Shown: positions 37,045-45,951, counted from the first letter of the stretch. The stretch: 64,000 bases of DNA from Bacillus sp. T33-2 (GCF_002860205.1 NZ_PGVB01000007.1:1-64000); one strand, 5' to 3'. The notes: a model not told the origin generated them from the sequence alone. A program made the numbers and translations.

Positions 37045-37142
37045 ATTGTACTTAGTTTCGACTTTAACCAATCCGCACACTTTTGCGAGTATCACCGCAC
37101 TCTTTTTGGGCAACACCGCAAAATAACGGGGTACCCCCGCAT
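37045..37142 (-). promoter_or_regulatory. Promoter A: four tandem ComA-like boxes and -10
   Basis: Reading the minus strand, TGCGG words occur with spacings of 21, 21 and 22 bp (complement CCGCA at 37137, 37116, 37095 and 37073). Each starts a TTGCGG-N4-xxGCAA-like inverted repeat. The last TGCGG begins 27 bp before TACAAT (complement 37045-37050). Transcription would enter the macA-like operon with a leader of about 115 nt. Exactly the same spacing recurs at four other promoters in this window. Confidence 0.8.
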
Positions 37143-37290
37143 TATTTTCTGTCTTATTTACAAAACGTAAATGGTGCGGTTAATGAACGAAATAATTTTA
37201 TATGTATCTTTAACAACTTTTTCATCCTTCCTTAAAGTACGTATCATATACTCAGAATGTATTGACAATACTCGTCGAAGGAGGATATAT

Positions 37291-37473
37291 ATGCATTTGA
37301 AAAAACTGACTTTGAATCGGCTGATCACGATTGATTATTATACTAATGGGAGCTTGCGCACCTTTACGGGTCGCGTTTATCGCCTTAATGTATTCGAACA
37401 AATAATTTCTTTAAAAGATGAAAAACATCAGTTATTTACCATACCGTTATCCGGCATCAGACAAATTTATTAA
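37291..37473 (+). CDS. Small YolD-like protein, 60 aa
   Basis: An ATG at 37291 follows GAAGGAGGATAT. The product (starts MHLKKLTLNRLITIDYY) has a five-strand SH3/Sm-like look, resembling the C-terminal half of YolD-family proteins (TGRVYRLN...IPLSGIRQIY). It is divergent from promoter A. A longer frame from 37171 is not supported by a ribosome binding site. Function unknown. Confidence 0.65.
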   Translation: MHLKKLTLNRLITIDYYTNGSLRTFTGRVYRLNVFEQIISLKDEKHQLFTIPLSGIRQIY

Positions 37474-37507
37474 TTTTGCCACAATCCATTTCCATTTCAA
37501 GCTGCTT

Positions 37508-37545
37508 TACACGGGACCAAAAGGATCCGTGCTTTTCCTTTTTAA
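37508..37545 (+). terminator. Terminator of the YolD-like gene
   Basis: CACGGGACC and GGATCCGTG form a stem around AAAA, followed by a pyrimidine-rich CTTTTCCTTTT. Confidence 0.65.
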
Positions 37546-37587
37546 AATTTAATTTTGTTTCCGGCCTTCTTAACTTCCCTCTTTAAA

Positions 37588-37613
37588 ACAAAAAAACTGC
37601 CCTCAAGGACAGC
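37588..37613 (-). terminator. Minus-strand terminator
   Basis: CTGTCC-TTGA-GGGCAG followed by T7 on the minus strand, directly after the GNAT remnants. Confidence 0.85.
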
Positions 37614-37621
37614 CTCAACTT

Positions 37622-37810
37622 CTACTCTAATTTATTTTTATCTAAAGCCGGTTTATTTAACTTTTTAATAATCTTGAAGTTAACTAACATAATACCCGTG
37701 CGTTCCACAGATTGTGACTGAACTATTTGGTATCCGTGCTGTTGAAAGTATGTTTTTGCCGTGATGCTTGCGTCACGTATCCAATATAAAAAAGCAAATA
37801 CCTTATTTAA
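37622..37810 (-). pseudogene. C-terminal remnant of a GNAT acetyltransferase (ElaA/YafP-like)
   Basis: The frame contains DASITAKTYFQQHGY and QSVERTGIMLVNF, matching the last 40 residues of GNAT proteins that read ASxTAxPFFExxGY...ExRGxxLxNFxMEK. The N-terminal part of this frame is not GNAT but overlaps another remnant in a different frame. No intact gene is present. Confidence 0.65.
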
Positions 37811-37934
37811 TTTCATATTGCATTCCTGGTGCATGTGAAGGTCTTGCTGTAAATCCCAGCTTCTCATAAAAAGCTCCCTTGCCAGGAGCACAATTTAATT
37901 GAACCCACTTTATGTTTTTATTTTTACACAGCAT
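37803..37934 (-). pseudogene. C-terminal remnant of a second GNAT acetyltransferase
   Basis: A 43-codon frame from ATG 37934 ends with GAFYEKLGFTARPSHAPGMQY, the typical end of a small GNAT family. About 90 N-terminal residues, including the acetyl-CoA loop, are missing. It lies in tandem with the remnant at 37622, suggesting serial deletions in acetyltransferase genes. Confidence 0.7.
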
Positions 37935-37937
37935 ATT

Positions 37938-38447
37938 TTATGCTTTTCTATTAAATGCCACCTGAACTATGTGCTGTTCTCCATTATTCTCAAATATCTT
38001 ATATGTATCCATCCCCATTTTCTGCGCTACCTTTTGTGATGGAACGTTTGTGATTGTGGTGTATGAAAATATCCTGGGGTAATTCAACACCTCAAATGCA
38101 TAATTCTTACAGGCTATCGCGGCTTCTGTCGCGTATCCTTTATTCCAAAATTCCTTGATAATATGAAAACCAATCTCTGGGACTGTTTCATTATCAATTG
38201 TTTGCATCGTGATTCCACAGTCTCCGATGAACTTTTCCCCATCCTTAAGAATCACTGTCCATAAACCATGATTAAATTTTTTATAATTATTGATATTCCA
38301 TCGTATCCAATTTTCCACCCTCTCCTTATTAAACGGTTCAGGGTAATATTGCATTGATTCCGGGTCAGAAAGAACCTTTGATAATTCGTTTTTATCATCC
38401 AATACTAGTTCCCTTAAATACAGCCTGTCTGTTTCAATTATTTTCAA
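37938..38447 (-). CDS. RimJ/RimL-type GNAT N-acetyltransferase
   Basis: The 169-residue protein begins IIETDRLYLRELVLDD, the RimJ/RimL signature. It has GDCGITMQ, the strand EIGFHIIKEFWNKGYATEAA (acetyl-CoA loop, variant of QxxGxG/A) and a C-terminal NVPSQKVAQKMG. It acetylates an amine substrate, perhaps a protein N-terminus or an antibiotic. It is the only intact GNAT of three in a row. Confidence 0.9.
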   Translation of the reverse strand: MKIIETDRLYLRELVLDDKNELSKVLSDPESMQYYPEPFNKERVENWIRWNINNYKKFNHGLWTVILKDGEKFIGDCGITMQTIDNETVPEIGFHIIKEFWNKGYATEAAIACKNYAFEVLNYPRIFSYTTITNVPSQKVAQKMGMDTYKIFENNGEQHIVQVAFNRKA

Positions 38448-38487
38448 AGATTATCACCTTCCTATTGATATATATGCTCCCCAAAAA

Positions 38488-38719
38488 TCAGGGAGGAGTA
38501 ATTTCTAGAAAACTGGCTAATTGATGTTGGGGTACACGGTGAACTAGTTGAGGACGCTTCTCTAATATTGCTTTGTACCGTTCTTCCGGAGAAGTACTTA
38601 TAAATTCACCGAATGGAAGATCACCCTGTCTAAGAAGGAATGCTCCCTTACTCTTCGATTCGTACAGCCTCAGAGATCGCCCGTTGTTCTTCTTCGCTGA
38701 GAGAGGTAAATTCAGTCAT
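38488..38719 (-). pseudogene. Crp/Fnr-family regulator remnant with internal deletion
   Basis: From ATG 38719 the frame gives MTEFTSLSEEEQRAISEAVRIEE then a stop. A shifted frame continues with GAFLLRQGDLPFGEF and jumps to TSPEERYKAILEKRP and VPQHQLASFLEITPP. These are the start of the cyclic-nucleotide domain and the pre-HTH helix plus HTH start of Crp-like proteins. About 90 internal residues and the end of the HTH are gone. Confidence 0.7.
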
Positions 38720-38791
38720 ATACTAACAGTGTGATTCTGAATTGGTAACCTTTCAACATACACTATTGCAATTTAACATTCTACTCCTAAT

Positions 38792-39532
38792 TTAATGCGT
38801 CATCATCTCATGGGCAATATCATGCCCATCCATTTCTGACGGGTAGTAGGTCGGCCAGTTGATGACTTCATCCAATAAAGCTTCACGGTCGTCACCCCAA
38901 TACATGTGATAGTGACTAGCTTCATTCGGATAGATACTATGATCACTGAATTGTATATATTGAGGAAGTCCTTCAGCTTTTTCTTGTAGTTTAAATATGT
39001 ATCTTACTCCTCTATTTCCCGCATCGTAGGTTAGAATTTCGTACCCATCATAGATATACTCACCAGAAAACTCTTTTCCATTTTTGAAAAACGTTACAGT
39101 ATCCTCTTTAATCAAGATACGGTCAACATCTGTTTGATACCCTTTATTATAATACTCCTTATATTCTTCAGCTGTCATGTCTCCTTCATGTTCTGCTTTA
39201 TAAGCAAATACCTCGCTAAGCGTACCATCTTGTAGATATGGATATACAGATTGCCAGTCTCCTTCCCAGTCGGAAAGCGAACGATCCTTCACTTGGCTGT
39301 CTTTAAAATAGCCGTCATAAATTTGTTCTGTTTCTTCATCATGTGCATGACTATGATCGTGTTCATGTTCATTTTCATGTGTTTTCTCTTGCGCTTCAGA
39401 AGAGTCTGAAACTGATGAGTATGTTGTTGTTTCATCACCATACTCGCCTTCAGATGAATCTGTAGTCTGACACGCTACTAGTAGTGAACTGATAGATAAT
39501 ATGCATAACCCTTTTACAAATGAACTCTTCAT
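38792..39532 (-). CDS. ZinT/YodA-family zinc-binding lipoprotein
   Basis: The 246-residue lipoprotein has signal sequence MKSSFVKGLCILSISSLLVAC with the lipobox Cys at 21, an acidic and His-rich linker (HENEHEHDHSHAHDEE) and the ZinT domain (IYDGYFKDSQVKDRSLSDWEGDWQSVYPYL ... SHYHMYWGDDREALL). It binds zinc outside the membrane and feeds an uptake ABC transporter, as in the AdcA C-terminal domain. The ATG at 39532 follows AAAAAGGAGTG. Two Zur boxes lie upstream, so it should be induced by zinc starvation. The frame is open upstream into a CobW remnant. Confidence 0.92.
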   Translation of the reverse strand: MKSSFVKGLCILSISSLLVACQTTDSSEGEYGDETTTYSSVSDSSEAQEKTHENEHEHDHSHAHDEETEQIYDGYFKDSQVKDRSLSDWEGDWQSVYPYLQDGTLSEVFAYKAEHEGDMTAEEYKEYYNKGYQTDVDRILIKEDTVTFFKNGKEFSGEYIYDGYEILTYDAGNRGVRYIFKLQEKAEGLPQYIQFSDHSIYPNEASHYHMYWGDDREALLDEVINWPTYYPSEMDGHDIAHEMMTH

Positions 39533-39562
39533 TGATAAACACTCCTTTTTATAAATAGTAAT

Positions 39563-39760
39563 TATTATGGCCAGCCAGATGAGGCCTTTAGCCCGTACCA
39601 CTTCAACCGGCCATTCATCCATCCATTCTAGCAATCTTTTTGGATGAAATGGTTTTCTCATGCGGTAAACAAAGGATGCTACACCGTATTCTTCAGTCTC
39701 AGGTATATGTTCTTCTGTAAGTTCTTCAATCCAACTGGCACTTTGGCTTCATATTCTTTT
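39563..39760 (-). pseudogene. CobW/YciC-type GTPase remnant
   Basis: The minus strand has AAGGAGAG and an ATG out of frame, followed by SWIEELTEEHIPETEEYG and RMRKPFHPKRLLEWMDEWPVEVVRAKGLIWLA, the C-terminal signature of COG0523 (CobW/YciC) metallochaperones. The GTPase domain has been deleted. It lies between Zur boxes and zinT. Bacillus yciC is Zur regulated, so this was probably the first gene of the zinc-starvation operon. Confidence 0.75.
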
Positions 39761-39778
39761 TCTCTCCTTAGACTAATT

Positions 39779-39831
39779 AAATCATAATGATTACGATTTA
39801 CGAATAATATAAATCATAATCATTACGATTT
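39779..39831 (-). promoter_or_regulatory. Two Zur boxes
   Basis: Two near-identical sites of the type AAATCGTAATnATTATGATTT occur at 39779-39799 and 39811-39831, 32 bp apart. Each fits the Zur 7-1-7 consensus TCGTAATnATTACGA with one or two mismatches. They precede the yciC remnant and zinT. Confidence 0.85.
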
Positions 39832-39839
39832 GCAACTAT

Positions 39840-39970
39840 TTTCTAAGAAAATGAAAACTACACTACTAAGGAACTAGCCCAGTCTTTATTTGGATGTATT
39901 GAACCATGAAGCGCAACACCGGCGCTTCACCACAGATAATGAAAATGGATCAGCGCCAGCCTATACTGTT
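39840..39970. other. Intergenic with a small hairpin
   Basis: GAAGCGC (39908-39914) and GCGCTTC (39922-39928) form a perfect 7-bp stem. No T-run and no gene. Confidence 0.4.
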
Positions 39971-40174
39971 TTAATGCTGCGAAGAAGATCTTTGAACTAT
40001 GGTGCCTATGAGGCCATCCGTTAGTCTGACTCCAACGACCACGGTGTACCAGCGACCGTCGCGCCCTTTGTTACGCAAGGAGCTTTCCCCTTTTTTTAAA
40101 AACGAATGAGCTGCGTCTTCTTCAGTATTGCCTTTTTCCCTCAACTGCAGAAATTTCTTGAGAGTAATAAGATG
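39971..40174 (-). pseudogene. Coherent but unrecognised coding remnant
   Basis: A 67-codon frame with no proper start reads like genuine protein (KKFLQLREKGNTEEDAA, GRDGRWYTVVVGVRLTDG, GTIVQRSSSQH), closed upstream by a stop at 40175-40177. No ribosome binding site precedes it. It is probably the tail of a lost gene; I cannot name the family. Confidence 0.35.
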
Positions 40175-40202
40175 TTACGCTATCCACCTTTGACCAACAG
40201 AT

Positions 40203-40266
40203 AAAAAAAAAGAACCCCGAACAAAGAGTCCGATGTCATTATCGGCTCTTCGCTAGGGGTCCTCCC
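40203..40266 (-). terminator. Long terminator hairpin
   Basis: On the minus strand GGACCCC...GAAGAGCCGAT pairs with ATCGGACTCTT...GGGGTTC, followed by T9. It is about 145 nt beyond the small membrane protein gene. Confidence 0.8.
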
Positions 40267-40408
40267 TTTCTTTAAATCCAGTTGTTTGTGTACCTCTATT
40301 AAAACATGGTTAAATTTGAATATCAGTGCTTTAGTGACATAGTTTCCTACTGCAGCTACTCATAAGGATTCTACCGCATAATAAAACGATTAGGTAATCT
40401 AAACTTAA

Positions 40409-40642
40409 TCACCATCTGTCGTTATATTTATCATTATTTTTATGGTAATTTCTATAGAGATAATCTTTATTTTTATCTGAAGTCCATTGACCAATGAATG
40501 CGGCTAACGCCATAAATGCTACACCTAATCCAAGACCAGTTTTGAACTGCCCTAAGAAAAAGAATATAAACGAACCAACGAGACTTAATACCATTATTAT
40601 CACTAACCAAGTTTTTATTTTTTCCTTCCTTTTGTCATTCAA
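40409..40642 (-). CDS. Small two-helix membrane protein, 77 aa
   Basis: The product has two membrane segments (WLVIIMVLSLVGSFIFFFLG and GLGLGVAFMALAAFIG) and a polar C-terminal tail. The best start is TTG 40642, 10 nt after AGGAGG. A longer frame to 40726 is less likely. No family recognised. Confidence 0.55.
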   Translation of the reverse strand: MNDKRKEKIKTWLVIIMVLSLVGSFIFFFLGQFKTGLGLGVAFMALAAFIGQWTSDKNKDYLYRNYHKNNDKYNDRW

Positions 40643-40726
40643 GTCAACACACCCTCCTGTAATATCCAAATTATTCCTATTAATATGGAGCTTCCTTAAA
40701 TTATATTTCACTAAGAATAGAACCAT

Positions 40727-41471
40727 TTAAAAAACAATCTAACAGAGTTCAATAAAAAGCGCTTTATACTTATTGGATGGTGCATCCTGTTAGTTGAAAA
40801 ATTGACACTATGATTCAAATATCATTATAGTAAGAGTACTCAAGAATCCATTGTTTATTAAGGATTTCCATAAAGGCTTCTTTTTGTTCATACTGAACCT
40901 CCTTCAATTTTTAATATCCCTTTGATTGATTGTTACCACTATAAAATAAAACCTATTCGTTACTAATGGATTCAATTCCTTCTCAATACAGATAAGTATG
41001 GGTTTGAAGTTATCGCTCATGTGCTTATGGCTTCTGCCATATGGTCTTTATCGTCTCTTCCTGTAAATGACTGTACGTGCCATACATATTTCTAAAATAT
41101 TCTTCATTTTCGCATATAATCCTTCTTCAATAATAATCCATGAAAATAGCCAGCTGGATTGCTGGCCACATTTTCATTATAATATTCGTGCTTATAAATA
41201 GATTGAATATGGAGTGACTAAAATGACAGAGGAATAAAAGCCTGGAGTGTATGCTTTCATAAACAGGGTTTACAGCACATGCGCCATATTATGAAGCAAG
41301 ACAAAGATCAGAAAAGACTTTCCATGGAATTCAGGTATTATTTACGCTGTGTCTTAAAAATAAGCATAAGCTTTCTTTTTTTTTAAGATTTACGCTTTTA
41401 TAACCCTACAATAGGCGGTTGGCATCCTCCATAGAAAAACCTCATCACAGTCCAAGGAACCAGCAGCCCCC
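40727..41471. other. 745-nt gap with degraded sequence
   Basis: Two short frames have good ribosome binding sites but little length: minus 40808-40891 (27 aa, starts MNKKKPLWKSL, after AGGAGGTTCAG) and plus 41223-41237 (ATGACAGAGGAATAA). Both look like the first codons of lost genes. No other features seen. Confidence 0.35.
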
Positions 41472-42122
41472 TTACCTTAATTCCTCCTCAGGAATCAATC
41501 CGAGCTTCTTTGCCTTAGCAATCGTATCGACTCTGGTCCTGACTCCGAATTTTTGATACAAGGCGGTTAGATTGTACTCAAGCGAACGCTGGCTCATCGA
41601 CAAGGCTCCGGCAATTTCTCTGGTGCTTTTCCCTTTCGATAATTCCAAAAGGATTTCTTCTTCAACAGATGTCAGGATGACTTTTTCATTGGAATTCGAG
41701 CCGTCGGTGATGATTCCCGGCCTCCTTAGTTCCCTTACAAGTGAAAGCGGCAGCACGACCTGTTGCCTTAACGCACACCGGATACCTGCCACCAGTTCAT
41801 CCCGGGACGAGGTTTTTGATAAAAATCCCGAAACGCCCGCTTCAACCAGTAAATTAAAATGGGGCTTAATGTCAAAACCCGTGTAGATCAAAATTACCAA
41901 ATCAGGATTATACGCCAATGCCTGCTTTGTCAGATCCAGTCCATTCAGATGCGGCATATATAAATCAAATAGCAATACATCGTAATGATGCAGCTTGATT
42001 TGATTCAGGGCGTTCAAAGAACTGTTTTCGACTGTAATTTTAAAATCAGGCTCTTGTTCTAAAAGCATTTTCGTTCCTTCGATGATCGATAAATGATCAT
42101 CTACAATCAGGATGTTAATCAT
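41472..42122 (-). CDS. ComA-like NarL/FixJ-family response regulator
   Basis: The 216-residue regulator has a receiver domain (VDDH near 7-10, phospho-Asp in LLFDLYMP near 54, Thr in IYTGF, Lys in LSKTSS) and a C-terminal LuxR-type HTH (TSVEEEILLELSKGKSTREIAGALSMS, then QRSLEYNLTALYQKFGV). VDDHxxxxEGTKxxLE, IYTGF, SKTSS and SxRSxEYxLTxxxxKxxV also occur in Bacillus ComA, from memory. Its ATG overlaps the stop of the kinase gene by 4 nt. It is the best candidate to bind the five tandem-box promoters. Confidence 0.92.
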   Translation of the reverse strand: MINILIVDDHLSIIEGTKMLLEQEPDFKITVENSSLNALNQIKLHHYDVLLFDLYMPHLNGLDLTKQALAYNPDLVILIYTGFDIKPHFNLLVEAGVSGFLSKTSSRDELVAGIRCALRQQVVLPLSLVRELRRPGIITDGSNSNEKVILTSVEEEILLELSKGKSTREIAGALSMSQRSLEYNLTALYQKFGVRTRVDTIAKAKKLGLIPEEELR

Positions 42123-43597
42123 GCCAGACTCCTCTCATCATTTATTGGCAGTTCGAGGGATGCCTTTAATCCGCTGCCCGGTTTCGAAATAAATTCCATT
42201 TTCCCGCCCAGGCTTTGCGCCCTGTGGCTCATGCTTGTCAATCCCATGCTATTAAATGATGGATTTAATTTAACCTCATTGAAGCCGATGCCATCATCTG
42301 TGTAGACCATCCTGAATGAACCTTCTTCGCATTCGATGTGGAATTTTAAGATGGATGCTTTAGAGTGTTTTTCTGCATTGTTCAGCAGTTCCTGAACAAT
42401 GCGATAGATTCCGATCGTTTGTTCTTCTGTTAAAGGAGGAATTGGGCTGATGGCATTCGTAAAAAGTATTTTGTAGGTAGAGGTAACCTGTATGTGTTCA
42501 AACAAATTCTCCAATGCACGCTCCAGGCCCAACTCTCTTAACATCGGGGGCCTGAGCTCGTTGCATGTTATCCGAATCTGATGGATGGAATCCAGCAGGC
42601 CCTGTTCAATCTGTTTGAGCTTGGCTTTGCTTTCCTTTTCTATCTCATATTTGTTTAACAGGGATTCAAGCCTTCGATATAGATCGATTTGATCCTGTAA
42701 GACGGTGTCATGCAAATCCCCTGATAAAGTCATGCGCTGCTGCTCCTGGAGATTGAATAACAGCCGCAGCACCCATTGCGGACTTTCCCTGCTTTGGATA
42801 GCTGTTTCCAACTGATTCATCAAATTCTCAATCACATTTAAATTCTCAAAGACCATTACAGTATAATAAGCCAGTGTCTCAAGCCAAATCGTTTCCATTT
42901 CTTCTTTTATGGAGGATGCATCAATTGAGAGGATGTAAGCATGGCCATTCCGCTCACCAATTTTTATTATCATTTTGTTATCGACTCTTTCCATCCTGCC
43001 AACGGAGATTTGAGGCAATTGTTGTGCATTTTTATCAGCTTTTTCTGGATGGATCGTATGAAGTTCAGGATTGGACCCCGGCAACACCGATTCCAGCTCA
43101 CTGCGAATCCTGGCTTCGAGGTCAGGCAGTTTCATGACTGAAGACAGATCCTGTGAGTAGTTTTTAAGGCTTTTTTGCAGTTCCTCATAACGGTTTTTCT
43201 GTCGTTCCAGTTCCATCTCCATTAATTTTCTGTCTGTAATATCCCTGATGGACACAACCTGAAGGTAATCCTTCGTATCCGGAAGAGGAGTTGTTTTACA
43301 TTCATAGTGCCGAACTTCGCCATTTTTAGTAATCACACGATATTCGCTAGTATTACTTTGCTTGGATGCCAGGAGATTCTCATGCCTTTTGAGCAGGTAC
43401 TCCCTGTCATCAGGATGAACTACGTCAAACGCATCCCTTTTACCCGCTTCTTCCAGAGTGAAGCCGAAAACCTCCTGCATATTCGGTGTCGCATATATCG
43501 TACGACGATGTCGGTCCACAATTGAGAACATATGTGTTTTATGATTCATTATCATGTCAAAAAGCTGATGGTAAGAATACGAGTCTGGTTTTTCCAT
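42119..43597 (-). CDS. Soluble PAS sensor kinase with ComP-like core (HK1)
   Basis: The 492-residue kinase has an N-terminal PAS-PAC pair (about 12-130, ending VVSIRDITDRK), a coiled linker, a divergent middle domain, a HisKA_3 core with phospho-His in SGDLHDTVLQDQIDLYRRLE, then CNELRPPMLRELGLERAL, and a HATPase (LLNNAEKHSKAS, DDGIGF, MGLTSMSHRAQSLGGK). No membrane segment is present, unlike ComP. The ATG at 43597 follows AGGCGGTG. It is co-translated with the ComA-like regulator, so they are cognate. The sensed ligand is unknown. Confidence 0.9.
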   Translation of the reverse strand: MEKPDSYSYHQLFDMIMNHKTHMFSIVDRHRRTIYATPNMQEVFGFTLEEAGKRDAFDVVHPDDREYLLKRHENLLASKQSNTSEYRVITKNGEVRHYECKTTPLPDTKDYLQVVSIRDITDRKLMEMELERQKNRYEELQKSLKNYSQDLSSVMKLPDLEARIRSELESVLPGSNPELHTIHPEKADKNAQQLPQISVGRMERVDNKMIIKIGERNGHAYILSIDASSIKEEMETIWLETLAYYTVMVFENLNVIENLMNQLETAIQSRESPQWVLRLLFNLQEQQRMTLSGDLHDTVLQDQIDLYRRLESLLNKYEIEKESKAKLKQIEQGLLDSIHQIRITCNELRPPMLRELGLERALENLFEHIQVTSTYKILFTNAISPIPPLTEEQTIGIYRIVQELLNNAEKHSKASILKFHIECEEGSFRMVYTDDGIGFNEVKLNPSFNSMGLTSMSHRAQSLGGKMEFISKPGSGLKASLELPINDERSLA

Positions 43598-43649
43598 GAT
43601 CACACCGCCTGAGCCTTTTCTAAAATACTTAACTCCCTATATGTAAATA

Positions 43650-43735
43650 TTACATGATTCCGGTTATTACAAACCGAAAAAATCTTGCGTGTTAAGTGCA
43701 TTTTTATTGTGGTTCATATGCTGCGTACCCACTAA
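43650..43735 (-). promoter_or_regulatory. Possible autoregulatory box pair upstream of HK1
   Basis: Two degenerate 22-bp-spaced boxes (minus-strand halves CCACAA and ACGCAA) lie 85-130 nt upstream of HK1. A TGTAAT sits about 28 bp after the second box, one base off the spacing of the five clear promoters. The match is weak. Confidence 0.3.
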
Positions 43736-43772
43736 ATTATCATAGTTTACACGGAAACCAAATTGCATTTTA

Positions 43773-44606
43773 CTAATATGTTATAGATAATCCTACTCCG
43801 ACTTCTTTTAGCTCTGCTGTTGAGGATAACGCAATCTTAGAATGTAAATCTGTACAATGACAGGCAAACAAATGCTGAGGCTTAATATTTTTAAAGTAAT
43901 CCACTGTTTTGCTTAACTGCAATTCGTTTGGATTTAATAAATGGAAACCTCCAATTACGGCAAGGATTCGGTCTTCATTACAAACTTTTTTTGCGTACTC
44001 GATGGTATTGCAAATACCTGAATGAGAACATGCAACGATGATCACAAGACCATTCTCTCCCTTATAGGCCATAGCAGAATCATCATGCAGAAAATCATCT
44101 GATTCACCGGTTCCTGTCACGACTTGACCTATTGGTTTCGACGCCTCAAAAGAGAATTTTCGTTCAATCTCACCTAAAAAAACCAGCTTATCTGTGAGCC
44201 AAATTGGCGTCCTGCTTAAGTTTATTTTGAAATGCCTGGAAATCTTCTCTTCAGTATGCATGCTGCCAATTTCCTCACCATTCAGTAGCTTGCTATGAAA
44301 AACATCAGGGTGGCCAATGATCATAGGAGATTGGTATTCGATTTTCTCTAACTTTGACTCCGAAAATAAACGGATTAATGAATCGAGACCCCAGGTATGA
44401 TCATTGTGACCGTGTGATAACACCACATAGTCCAGCATTCTTAAATCTATTCTCATTTTTTCAGCATTCCTGACAAAAACATTTGAATAACCTACGTCAA
44501 ACAATATCCTTTTGCCACTGTCTTCAACAAAATAAGAAACGGCTGGTTCCCCGATAAAATAACGGTCTATGTATGTATTATTGTCCACTAGCACAGTTAG
44601 CTTCAT
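43773..44606 (-). CDS. MBL-fold metallo-hydrolase
   Basis: The 277-residue enzyme has the HxHxDH zinc motif (LSHGHNDHTWG), a later HSGICN segment and a C-terminal His (FACHCTDL). The layout is that of the dihydropterin-like MBL subgroup often annotated with methanopterin synthesis proteins, although the Bacillus members have no proven substrate. The ATG at 44606 follows GGGAGTG. It lies between HK1 and the insertion element. Confidence 0.88.
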   Translation of the reverse strand: MKLTVLVDNNTYIDRYFIGEPAVSYFVEDSGKRILFDVGYSNVFVRNAEKMRIDLRMLDYVVLSHGHNDHTWGLDSLIRLFSESKLEKIEYQSPMIIGHPDVFHSKLLNGEEIGSMHTEEKISRHFKINLSRTPIWLTDKLVFLGEIERKFSFEASKPIGQVVTGTGESDDFLHDDSAMAYKGENGLVIIVACSHSGICNTIEYAKKVCNEDRILAVIGGFHLLNPNELQLSKTVDYFKNIKPQHLFACHCTDLHSKIALSSTAELKEVGVGLSITY

Positions 44607-44725
44607 CTTGTTCACTCCCAGTATATCTTTACAGTTACCTAAAAATTTCACAAAGGACGGCGTATCTTTTTTCCTTGATCATTGTTCCAGTCCATTTGGA
44701 CGTTCTGTTATGTAATAATTTTATA

Positions 44726-45897
44726 CTATATAGATTGAATTAATGTTTTTCTTCCTGATTAGAAGGATTTTTATACATCACCCATTGAATAGAGATAGTA
44801 TCAAGATTGGATGGTGATGTGTAATGAAACCCATTACTGACGAATTGCAGGAAGTTGAGAATAGATTGAAATCAGAAAAAAGTCGTCGCATATATGAACG
44901 CTATCAGGCCATTCGCCTGCATCTCTTAGGCCATACCCATAACCAAATTGCTGCCATTCTTAACCGCACGGACAGGACGATCGGAACCTATATCCGTTCA
45001 TATCAAAAAAACGGATTGGATGGCCTTTCCATGAAATTTTCAACTGGAAAGCCACCACGGTTAACGGCTGAGGAGCAGGAACAGCTGAAAAAGGTCATTA
45101 TTGATCATCCTCATGAGGTTGGGTTTCCAGCCAAGTTTAACTGGACGCTGAAACTTATTGGTGAATACATCTTCCGTGAGTTTGGAAAGGAATACTCCAT
45201 CCGTGGTGTATCGAAATTGATGGAACGAATGGGTTTGAGTTACACCAAGCCTACTTACACTTTGGCTGCAGCTGACGAAAAAAAACAGAAAGAATTTGTC
45301 GAAACCACCTTCCCGGAAGTAAAAAAAATACGAGAACGGCGAAATTGATCACATTTTGTTTGAAGATGAAAGCATGATCCGGGATTACCAGGCCCTGCAG
45401 TATACATGGTTTGAGAAGGGAAAACAAAGGATCATAAAAACTACCGGCAAACATCGGGGTGTAAAACTGTTGGCTACAGTTGATTACGTTACAGGTGAAA
45501 TCGTTTGGCAGGAAGAAGATCTCTACACGGCAAAAGAATTCCTTGGCTTTCTTGGAAAAGTGACAACAGCCTACCCGACCGGAAACATCGCAATGATTCT
45601 GGACAATGCGCGGATTCATCATGCGAAATTGCTAGAACCTTTCCTCAAAAAAATGGGAGGAAGGTTAAAACTGATATTTTTGCCACCTTACAGCCCCGAG
45701 CTTAATATTGTCGAGGGGCTTTGGAAATGGCTGAAATCCGATGTCATAAATAATGTCTTTTACCATACAGTGGAGGAAATTCGTAAAAACGTCCAAGCCT
45801 TTATGGAGCATTTGGAACCCATGACAATCATCGATCGGCTATGTGTAAGAATGGAGTCAAATGCAATACAGGAAAATCCTTAATTCATCTTATATAG
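44726..45897 (+). mobile_element. IS630-family insertion sequence, apparently intact
   Basis: Terminal inverted repeats start CTATATA(A)GAT(T)GAATTAA at the left (44726-44745) and its complement at the right (45879-45897). TA dinucleotides abut both ends, as expected for the TA target of IS630/Tc1 elements. The element is about 1.17 kb and carries one transposase in two frames. Confidence 0.8.
44824..45883 (+). CDS. IS630 transposase made by -1 frameshifting
   Basis: The first frame (44824-45348, 174 aa) encodes the N-terminal HTH region (IAAILNRTDRTIGTYIRSYQKNGLDGL). The second frame (to 45883) encodes the DDE catalytic domain, with Asp in LFEDESMI, Asp in MILDNARIHHA and Glu in YSPELNIVEGLWKWLK. 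The overlap contains A8 followed by TACGAG, a slippery run typical of IS630 programmed frameshifting. Both catalytic and DNA-binding parts look whole, so the element may be active. Confidence 0.85.
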
Positions 45898-45951
45898 GTT
45901 TTGGAAGAAAAATACTCAATGTTTTCGGGGTACCTCCCTCGCGTTTGTCAG

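Noticed and set aside
37121-37149. Palindrome around CGGGGTACCCCCG taken as a stand-alone terminator
   Set aside because: It lies within the distal box of promoter A, at the same 21-bp register, and has no T-run.
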